A stretch of DNA of 43,515 bases from Candidatus Aminicenantota bacterium. GTDB taxonomy: Bacteria; Acidobacteriota; Aminicenantia; UBA2199. The DNA lies in the NCBI GenBank assembly GCA_027318645.1, contig DAHVOV010000157.1, positions 1 through 43,515 of the forward strand, given 5' to 3'. Both the position numbers and the translations under genes were made by a program. Within the stretch, counting starts at the first letter, position 1, and each line of letters begins with the position of its first letter. The notes beneath the pieces are model-generated. The model ran no database searches. It was not told the DNA's origin and saw only the letters and a program-made list of their open reading frames with translations. This document shows, one piece after another, positions 32,821 to 39,773 of this stretch.

Positions 32821-34254
32821 ATGGGCAAGCGCGTTATCGAGTCGCCGGTGCCCTTCGTGCTGCGCAAGGTCTTTATTGAGAAGGTCAGCGGCGAGCTCGC
32901 CATCCGCGGCGAAAACTTCGAAAAGAGCCTCTTCTTCAACCAGGGCAACCTCTGCTTCGCCCGGACCAACGTGCTGCACGAGCGCCTGGGCGAGGTGCTG
33001 TTCAAGATCGGCAAGATCGACAAGACCCAGTTCTGGGACATCCACAAGCTGATCTCCGGGCAGAAGGAAAAGATCGGCCGGGTGCTGGTGCAGAACAACT
33101 TCATAAGCCAGAAGGACCTCTTTTTCGGGCTGATCCACCAGGTGCGGGTGATCGCCCTTTCCACCTTCGCCCTGACCAGCGGCGAATGGGAGTTTTCGCC
33201 GACCCTTCCCGAGTTCCCCGAGGATTCGCGCTTCCAGATCGAGCTGCCGGGCATCTTCGCCGAGGGAGTGCTGCGCTTCAAGAGCCTGCCCCTGTTCCGC
33301 AACAGCTTCGCCCAGCGCACGCTGCAGGTGCGGCCGCTGTCGGACGAGCTCGGCAGCTTCCTCAAGGAAGAGGACGTGCGCCTGTACCGGGAGCTCGGCG
33401 CGCACCCGGGAGCGCCGGCCGGCCGCTTGGCGGGAGAGATCGGCATCGCCGACGACGTGTTCTGGCAGAAGCTCGCCCTGTTCTTCCTGATGAACGTCGT
33501 CGAGTTCGCCGCCGCGCCGGCCGCGGAACAAGCCCCCAGCAAGGAGCACGAGGCGCTGCTGGCCCTCTACGAGAGCATGAAGGCCCGCGACATGGACTAC
33601 TACGAGATCTTCAACCTGAAGAGCGGCTCGACGTTCAACGAGATCAAGGACACCTATTACCAGTACGCCAAGAAATTCCATCCCGACCGCCTCGGCGAAG
33701 TATCGAATCCCGAGCTGCGCGAAAAGGCCAACTTCGTGTTCGCCCGCATCAACAAGGCCTTCGAGGTCCTCAGCAACGAGGACAAAAGGCGCGAGTACGA
33801 CATGAAGGGGTACAAGGAGATCCAGAAGGCCGAAAAGTCGACCGAGAACCTGGTCGAGAAGGCCAATCTCTATTATCGCAAGGCCAAGACCCTCTATTCC
33901 CAGCAACGCTACCGTGAGACCGCCAGCCTGATGGAAGAAGCGGTGCGCAACGACTCGAACAAGGCCTCCTATTATCTGCTGCTCGGCCTGGCGCAGTCCA
34001 ACATCCCCAACCTGCGCCGCGTCGCCGAGAAGAGCTTCCAGAGGGTCATCGAGCTGGAGCCTTGGAATCCCGAGCCTTTCGCCGCCCTCGGCCTGCTGTT
34101 CCAGTCCGAAAAAATGGAAAAGCGCGCCGAGAACTTCTACCGCAAGGCGCTGTCCATCGATCCCGAGCACGAATTGTCCAAGAAGAAGCTCGCCGAGCTG
34201 CTCGGGACCGACAAGAAGAAACCGGGATTCTCGCTTTTCCAAAAAAAGAAATAA
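32821..34254 (+). CDS. DUF4388 (PATAN-like)/J-domain/TPR protein
   Basis: N-terminal GELAIRGENFEKSLFFNQGNLCFARTNVLHERLGEVLFKIGKI; MDYYEIFNLKSGSTFNEIKDTYYQYAKKFHPDR (HPD J-domain motif); C-terminal TPR-like repeats. Confidence 0.82.
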   Translation: MGKRVIESPVPFVLRKVFIEKVSGELAIRGENFEKSLFFNQGNLCFARTNVLHERLGEVLFKIGKIDKTQFWDIHKLISGQKEKIGRVLVQNNFISQKDLFFGLIHQVRVIALSTFALTSGEWEFSPTLPEFPEDSRFQIELPGIFAEGVLRFKSLPLFRNSFAQRTLQVRPLSDELGSFLKEEDVRLYRELGAHPGAPAGRLAGEIGIADDVFWQKLALFFLMNVVEFAAAPAAEQAPSKEHEALLALYESMKARDMDYYEIFNLKSGSTFNEIKDTYYQYAKKFHPDRLGEVSNPELREKANFVFARINKAFEVLSNEDKRREYDMKGYKEIQKAEKSTENLVEKANLYYRKAKTLYSQQRYRETASLMEEAVRNDSNKASYYLLLGLAQSNIPNLRRVAEKSFQRVIELEPWNPEPFAALGLLFQSEKMEKRAENFYRKALSIDPEHELSKKKLAELLGTDKKKPGFSLFQKKK

Positions 34255-34262
34255 CCCCCCAC

Positions 34263-34308
34263 CCACTACATTTTGTGTTTAAAAAAAAACTATATTGACA
34301 TTTAGTGT
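34263..34308 (+). promoter_or_regulatory. Tandem 16-bp NrdR-box-like elements overlapping the glgA promoter
   Basis: CCACTACATTTTGTGT (34263-34278) and TATTGACATTTAGTGT (34293-34308), 30 bp apart, sharing ACATTT(T/A)GTGTT. Confidence 0.35.
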
Positions 34309-34322
34309 TATTGCGGTAAGAT
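34295..34322 (+). promoter_or_regulatory. Candidate sigma70-type promoter for glgA-trx-trxB
   Basis: TTGACA-N16-TAAGAT. Confidence 0.6.
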
Positions 34323-34364
34323 AGCGAAGTTGTTTGAACGGACCGAGGAGCGGAGGGGCATGGC

Positions 34365-35819
34365 GTGAACATCCTGTTTTTATCTCCCGAAGCGGTGCCC
34401 TTCGCCAAAACCGGCGGCCTGGGCGACGTGGCGGGATCCCTGCCGCGGGCTTTGGCGGCCAGCGAGAAGGTCACGCTGATGATCCCGGGATACGCCACCG
34501 AGGAGATCCGGGGCGCTGCGGCCGAAACGGTCGATTCCTTCCTGCTTCCAGGCGAAGGCAGCCCCCAGGTCGCCGTGGTCAGGAAGGCGACCTTGTCGGC
34601 GGGCCTCTCCGTCGTGTTCATCCACAACCAGGAGCTGTTCGGCCGCGCCGGGCTCTATGGCGACGACGCCGGCGATTATCCCGACAATTTCACCCGCTTC
34701 CTTTTTTTCCAGCGCGCGGCGCTGCAGTTCATCGCGCGCAAGGGGCTGCATTTCGACATCGTTCACGCCAACGACTGGCAGACGGCCCTTTTCCCCCTGC
34801 TCATGAGGATGGCGCCGGTTTCCGAGCCGCTGCGTCGGGCGCGGTCGGTGTTCTCCATCCACAACCTGGGCTTTCAGGGCATTTTCCCTGCCGCCGCCTT
34901 TCATGAGTCGGGCCTGCCCGAGCACCTGTTCTCCCCCGAAGCCCTCGAGTTCTACGGCGACTTGAATTGCCTGAAGGCGGGGATCATCTTTGCCGACCGG
35001 CTGGTCACCGTAAGCCCGAACTACGCCCGTGAGATCCTCACCCCGGAAAAGGGGTTCGGCCTCGACGGGCTGCTGAGGAAGCACGCCCACAAGCTGCTGG
35101 GGATCCTGAACGGCGTCGACTACGGCCAGTGGGACCCGCGCCGCGATCCCTTCATTGCCCGTCCCTACCCGCCGGAAACGACGGCGGCGAAGAGGGAGAA
35201 CAAGGCCGCGCTCCTGGCCGAGCTGGGCCTGTCCGCACCGGCGGGAACGCCGCTGCTGGCCATGATCTCGAGGCTCTCCCAGCAGAAGGGGATCGACCTG
35301 CTGCCCCGGCTGCTGCCCCGGCTCTTCCAGCAGGATGCCCTGTTCGTCCTCCTCGGCAAGGGAGACCGCTCCCTGACCAACGACATGGAGGCGCTGGCCG
35401 CCCGTTTCCCGGAGCGCATGAGGTTCCTGAACGCGTTCGACGAGAAGGCGGCCCACCGCCTGCAAGCGGCGGCCGACATCCTGTTCATGCCCTCGGTCTA
35501 CGAACCGTGCGGCCTGAACCAGATCTATGCCATGCGCTACGGCGCGGCCCCGGTGGTCAGGGCGACGGGCGGGCTGGAGGACTCGGTCGTCGAGTTCGAT
35601 CCCGCGAGCGGCCAGGGCACCGGGTTCAAGTTCTCGGGAAACGACCTGGACGGGATCATGGCGGCGGTCCAGAAGGCGTTGACGGCGCATGCCGATCCCG
35701 GTACCTGGGACAGGATTCAAAAAAACGCCATGGCAATGGATTTTTCATGGGAAAAGACCGTTTTGCGCTATTTGGATCTTTATAAGAAAAGCTTATCGGA
35801 GGATGCTCAACATGTCTGA
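34365..35819 (+). CDS. glgA: Glycogen synthase (GT5, ADP-glucose type)
   Basis: MNILFLSPEAVPFAKTGGLGDVAGSLPRAL, HANDWQTAL, SIHNLGFQGIFP, MPSVYEPCGLNQIYAMRYG. Confidence 0.94.
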   Translation: MNILFLSPEAVPFAKTGGLGDVAGSLPRALAASEKVTLMIPGYATEEIRGAAAETVDSFLLPGEGSPQVAVVRKATLSAGLSVVFIHNQELFGRAGLYGDDAGDYPDNFTRFLFFQRAALQFIARKGLHFDIVHANDWQTALFPLLMRMAPVSEPLRRARSVFSIHNLGFQGIFPAAAFHESGLPEHLFSPEALEFYGDLNCLKAGIIFADRLVTVSPNYAREILTPEKGFGLDGLLRKHAHKLLGILNGVDYGQWDPRRDPFIARPYPPETTAAKRENKAALLAELGLSAPAGTPLLAMISRLSQQKGIDLLPRLLPRLFQQDALFVLLGKGDRSLTNDMEALAARFPERMRFLNAFDEKAAHRLQAAADILFMPSVYEPCGLNQIYAMRYGAAPVVRATGGLEDSVVEFDPASGQGTGFKFSGNDLDGIMAAVQKALTAHADPGTWDRIQKNAMAMDFSWEKTVLRYLDLYKKSLSEDAQHV

Positions 35820-36132
35820 AATCATAACCGCCAACGACGGGAACTTCGAGAGCTCCATCCAGGGGAGCCCCACGATCATCGTCGATTTCTGGGCGCCGAC
35901 CTGCATGCCCTGCCGGCTGATGGAGCCGGGGCTGGAGAAGATCGCCGCCAGCCATCCGGAAAAGGTCCGGGTGGTCAAGGTGAACGTCAATGAGAGCCCC
36001 AAGACCTCTTCGCGCTTCTTCGTGCGCTCCCTGCCCACCCTGCTGTTCATCAAGGACGGCCAGGTGAAGACGCAGATCGTCGGCGCCGTCAACCCCGTGC
36101 AGATCGAGAAGGCCCTCAGCGAGGTGGGATGA
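35812..36132 (+). CDS. Thioredoxin with CMPC active site
   Basis: IIVDFWAPTCMPCRLMEPGLEKIA, cis-Pro RSLPTLLFIKDG; start overlaps the glgA stop. Confidence 0.9.
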   Translation: MSEIITANDGNFESSIQGSPTIIVDFWAPTCMPCRLMEPGLEKIAASHPEKVRVVKVNVNESPKTSSRFFVRSLPTLLFIKDGQVKTQIVGAVNPVQIEKALSEVG

Positions 36133-37055
36133 TGGACAGGAACTGGGACGTGATCATCATCGGCGGCGGCCCCGCCGGCCTGGCGGCGGCGATCTACTGC
36201 GGCCGCGCCCTGCGCCGGACCCTGGTGCTGGAGAAGAAGGTCTTCGGCGGCCAGATCGTCTTCTCCGACGTCATCGAGAACTATCCCGGCTTCGCCGAGC
36301 CGATCGTCCCCAGCGACCTGATGGAGCAGATGGGCAAGCAGGCGGAGCGCTACGGCGCGGTCCTGGAGAACGACGAGGCCGTGGGACTGAAGCGGGATGG
36401 CGGCGAATGGGAGGTCGCGGTCTACCAGAACGCCTACCGGGCGAAGGCGATCATCTATGCCGCCGGCTCGGCCCACCGTTTCCTCGGCGTCCCGGGGGAG
36501 ACGGAGCTCCTGGGGCGCGGCGTCTCGGTCTGCGCCACCTGCGACGCCCCTTTCTTCCAGAACAAGAAGGTCGCCGTCCTGGGTGGCGGCGATACGGCGC
36601 TTTACGAGGCGCTGCACCTGGCGAAGTTCGCCGCCGAGGTCGTCATCATCCACCGCCGCGACCAGTTCCGCGCCGAAAGGATCCTCCAGGACCGGGTCTT
36701 CAAGAGCGACAAGATCCGCGTATCCTGGGATTCCGAAGTGACGCGCTTCCTGGGGGGGCAGAAGCTCGAGGGGCTCGAGGTCCGCAACAAGAAGAAGAAT
36801 GCCGTCGAGACGGTCGGGTTCGACGGGGCCTTCCTGGCCATCGGCACCGTCCCCAGCACCGACCTGCTGAAGGGGCTGGTGAAGCTGGACGAAAGCGGCT
36901 ATGTGGCGACCGACATGACCCTGCGCACCGAAGCCCCGGGGCTGTTCGTCTCCGGGGAGGTCATCAAGGGCAACCGCCGCCAGGTGGCCATCTCGGTGGG
37001 GATGGGCGTGCAGGCCGCCCTCAGCTGCGAGGAATACCTTTCCTCCCTGGAGTGA
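36129..37055 (+). CDS. trxB: Thioredoxin reductase-like FAD/NADPH oxidoreductase
   Basis: VIIIGGGPAGLAAAIYCGRA, SVCATCDAPFF redox CxxC, VLGGGDTALYEALHL, HRRDQFRA. Confidence 0.9.
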   Translation: MMDRNWDVIIIGGGPAGLAAAIYCGRALRRTLVLEKKVFGGQIVFSDVIENYPGFAEPIVPSDLMEQMGKQAERYGAVLENDEAVGLKRDGGEWEVAVYQNAYRAKAIIYAAGSAHRFLGVPGETELLGRGVSVCATCDAPFFQNKKVAVLGGGDTALYEALHLAKFAAEVVIIHRRDQFRAERILQDRVFKSDKIRVSWDSEVTRFLGGQKLEGLEVRNKKKNAVETVGFDGAFLAIGTVPSTDLLKGLVKLDESGYVATDMTLRTEAPGLFVSGEVIKGNRRQVAISVGMGVQAALSCEEYLSSLE

Positions 37056-37107
37056 TCCCGGGGAAAGCGGGGAGACCGCCGGGAACGTTCGCGAAGGGGA
37101 GGAAGGG

Positions 37108-38115
37108 ATGATCAGGGCGCTCCTGGGAGAGGCGGCCGGCGACGGCTTCGTGACCTGCCGGCTATGCGCCCACGAATGCCGCATCGCCGAGGGCCGGACC
37201 GGGGCCTGCCGCGTGCGCAAGAACGTGGCCGGCGTGCTGTACTCGCTCAATTCCGACCGGGTCGTCTCCGCCGGCATCGACCCCATCGAGAAAAAGCCCC
37301 TGTACCATTTCCATCCCGGCTCCCGCTCCTTCTCCATCGCCGCCATGGGCTGCAACTTCTCATGCCGCTTCTGCCAGAACCATGAGATCTCCGTGGTGGA
37401 GGACGAGCGGGCGATCCGCGGCGACGCGCTCGAGCCGGAACGGATCGTGGCGCTGGCGAAAGGCAACGGCTGCCGCTCGATCTCCTACACCTATACCGAG
37501 CCGACCGTCTTCTTCGAGCTGACGCTGGAGACGGCGAAGCGGGCGCGCGCGGCCGGCCTCGGCAACGTCCTGGTCAGCAACGGCTACATGAGCGCCGCCG
37601 CCCTGAGCCTGCTGGGACCCTTCCTGGACGGGGCCAACATCGACCTGAAGTCGTTCCGCGACGAGTTCTACAGGAATTACTGCGCGGCCCGTCTTGGGCC
37701 GGTATTGGACACGATCCGGGCCATGAAGGCCGCGGGCATTTGGGTCGAGGTCACCACCCTGCTGATACCGGGGCTGAACGACGATGCGGCCGAGATCGAT
37801 GAGCTGATCGGGTTCCTGCTCGACCTGGGCGCCGATGTTCCCTGGCACGTCTCGCGATTTTTTCCCCGCCATCGACTGACCGGCCTGCCGCCGACCGCCG
37901 CCGGCGCGATCCACCGCTGCCTGGAGCGGGCCGAGGCACGCGGAGTTCATTTCGCCTATGGCGGCAACCTGGCCGATTCCCGCTGGAGCCATACCCGCTG
38001 CCCGCGCTGCCAGGCGACGCTGATCGAGCGCTCCGGCTACCAGGTGACGGTCACCGGGCTGCGGGCGGGCGCCTGCGCCGCCTGCGGGGCCAAGGTGGCC
38101 GGGATATGGCAATAA
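37108..38115 (+). CDS. amrS: AmmeMemoRadiSam-system-type radical SAM protein
   Basis: CRLCAHECRIAEGRTGACRVRKN, GCNFSCRFCQNHEIS (CxxxCxxC), SYTYTEPTVFFE, GANIDLKSF; C-terminal CPRC/CAAC pairs. Confidence 0.87.
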   Translation: MIRALLGEAAGDGFVTCRLCAHECRIAEGRTGACRVRKNVAGVLYSLNSDRVVSAGIDPIEKKPLYHFHPGSRSFSIAAMGCNFSCRFCQNHEISVVEDERAIRGDALEPERIVALAKGNGCRSISYTYTEPTVFFELTLETAKRARAAGLGNVLVSNGYMSAAALSLLGPFLDGANIDLKSFRDEFYRNYCAARLGPVLDTIRAMKAAGIWVEVTTLLIPGLNDDAAEIDELIGFLLDLGADVPWHVSRFFPRHRLTGLPPTAAGAIHRCLERAEARGVHFAYGGNLADSRWSHTRCPRCQATLIERSGYQVTVTGLRAGACAACGAKVAGIWQ

Positions 38116-38163
38116 AAAAGCCATCGTGATGCCTAACTCGTAACGCGGCGCGCGCTTCGCGGG

Positions 38164-38273
38164 CAAGGCAAAAGGCAAAAGTAAAAAGGCAAAAGTGAAA
38201 GGCCCTTGCCAAGGGTTTTAGTTAACAAGCTCTTTGATCGCTGTTACTAACACTACCACTATCACTATCACTT
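38164..38273 (+). repeat. Left copy of an inverted repeat element (~110 nt)
   Basis: Starts CAAGGCAAAAGGCAAAAGT, contains a small hairpin, ends GCTGTTACTAACACTACCACTATCACTATCACTT (38240-38273), an exact inverted copy of 39658-39691. Confidence 0.9.
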
Positions 38274-38298
38274 GTTTCTTTTTGTCCCCCATTATGCG

Positions 38299-38327
38299 TT
38301 GACAAAAAAAAATCGCTGGACTATTTT
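38299..38327 (+). promoter_or_regulatory. Candidate sigma70-type promoter
   Basis: TTGACA-N17-TATTTT; SD GGAG at 38335-38338 and ATG 38345 downstream. Confidence 0.65.
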
Positions 38328-38344
38328 TATCGCCGGAGAAAAGC

Positions 38345-39649
38345 ATGCCAGACAATATCCCCCCCGACCCCAGTCGCCCGCCCGCGCCCCCGGCCCCGCC
38401 TCCGGGGATGCCGGAGGCGCCGTTGAACCTTCCGCCCGAGGCCATGGTCGCCGAGCCGCGCCCGGCCCCGAACACGATGTACGGCGGCGAAGCCCGACGC
38501 CCGGTCCAGGTTTCGCGGCCCGACGTGCCGCGGCCGATGGTCGCCCGCCAGAGCGGCCCGCCCGCGAGCGTGTGGGGGATGATCGCCGCCGTCGTGGGGC
38601 TGCTGCTGGTGCTGGTCTTCGTCGCCACCCGGGGCGGGAAAAAGGAGGAACCGGTCCGCGCCGCGGCCCCGGAACCCCAGGCCAGCGAGGCCACGGGCGA
38701 ACCGAGCGGCTATGCCGCCTATGTCGCCCGCAACAAGGCGCTCATCCAGAAGCGCTACGAGCAGCAGGTGCTGACCGCCGAGCCCTTCGCCGGCGAAGCC
38801 CCGCTGGCGGTGCGGCCGGCCGGGCCGCTTCTCTCCCCGGAGGGCGACCCCCAGCTGGCGGCCCTCGCCGAGGCGCTGGCCATCCGCGTGCGCATCATGA
38901 GCGGTGTGCAGACGACGACTCGCCTCGGCCAGACGACGCACACGACGAAAGGCGAGTTCCGCGGCTTCCGCGTCAGCGCCCTGGAAAAGCTGGATAAGGG
39001 CGCCGTGAGCTACGCCGAGGTCACGGTCGTCACCCCCGGCAAGCGCACCATCAAGACCGTGAACCGCGTCCTGCAGGCACTGGAGAAGGCGGACCTGGCC
39101 GGCGTCCTCTCCGAGGTGCAGGCCGCCGGGCTGGAATTCACGCCGCTGCCCGCCCCTCCGGGCCAGGGCGTCTTCCGTGTCCAGCTGCTGCCGGTCCGCC
39201 CGTGGGGCAGGCCCGTCGACGCCGGCTTGCTGATCTCCGACCGGGAGGTCGGCGCCGTGGCGCTGGATGCCCCTGTCGCCCGGATCGCCGGCAGCCTGCC
39301 GCCCTCCTTCCGCGTCCTGAAGCGGAAGGTGCTGGTCGGCGAATCCTACCGCGACGTGTTCAAGATCACCGACGCCGCCGGCGACCCGCTGTTCTATGTC
39401 TATGAAAAGGATGGCCGGGTCTGGGGCGTCACCGTCGTCAGCCCGCTCTTTCGGACGGCGAGCGGTATCGGCATCGGCAGCACCCTCGACCAGATGCGAC
39501 TGCAGTATCCCGAGGTGCGGATCTCGCACACGGCCAAGGGCGCGCCGGTCGCCCGCGTCGCCGGGATCGAGGGCAGCTTCATCCTGCAGAGCGACGAGAA
39601 GCCGGAGGTCATCGCCGTGCTGGTCGGGCAGTCGCCCGAGATCGAGTAG
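38345..39649 (+). CDS. Proline-rich, single-TM membrane-anchored protein of unknown function
   Basis: Pro-rich N-terminus, TM VWGMIAAVVGLLLVLVFVATRG, C-terminal module with GIGIGSTLDQMRLQYPEVRISHTAKGAPVARV; promoter and SD present. Confidence 0.75.
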   Translation: MPDNIPPDPSRPPAPPAPPPGMPEAPLNLPPEAMVAEPRPAPNTMYGGEARRPVQVSRPDVPRPMVARQSGPPASVWGMIAAVVGLLLVLVFVATRGGKKEEPVRAAAPEPQASEATGEPSGYAAYVARNKALIQKRYEQQVLTAEPFAGEAPLAVRPAGPLLSPEGDPQLAALAEALAIRVRIMSGVQTTTRLGQTTHTTKGEFRGFRVSALEKLDKGAVSYAEVTVVTPGKRTIKTVNRVLQALEKADLAGVLSEVQAAGLEFTPLPAPPGQGVFRVQLLPVRPWGRPVDAGLLISDREVGAVALDAPVARIAGSLPPSFRVLKRKVLVGESYRDVFKITDAAGDPLFYVYEKDGRVWGVTVVSPLFRTASGIGIGSTLDQMRLQYPEVRISHTAKGAPVARVAGIEGSFILQSDEKPEVIAVLVGQSPEIE

Positions 39650-39657
39650 GCGGAAGA

Positions 39658-39754
39658 AAGTGATAGTGATAGTGGTAGTGTTAGTAACAGCAATACAAGA
39701 ACTCTTTTAGCAAATCCCCCGGCAGGGGGGCTTTCACTTTTGCCTTTTGCCTTG
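39658..39754 (-). repeat. Right copy of the inverted repeat element (~97 nt)
   Basis: Reverse complement reads CAAGGCAAAAGGCAAAAGTGAAAG-hairpin-...GCTGTTACTAACACTACCACTATCACTATCACTT. Confidence 0.9.
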
Positions 39755-39773
39755 AAATTTATGTGACCGGCGA

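Noticed and set aside
38164-39754. Calling the inverted-repeat block a definite transposon
   Set aside because: No transposase/recombinase ORF and no convincing target-site duplication at the outer edges; reported as a repeat structure only.
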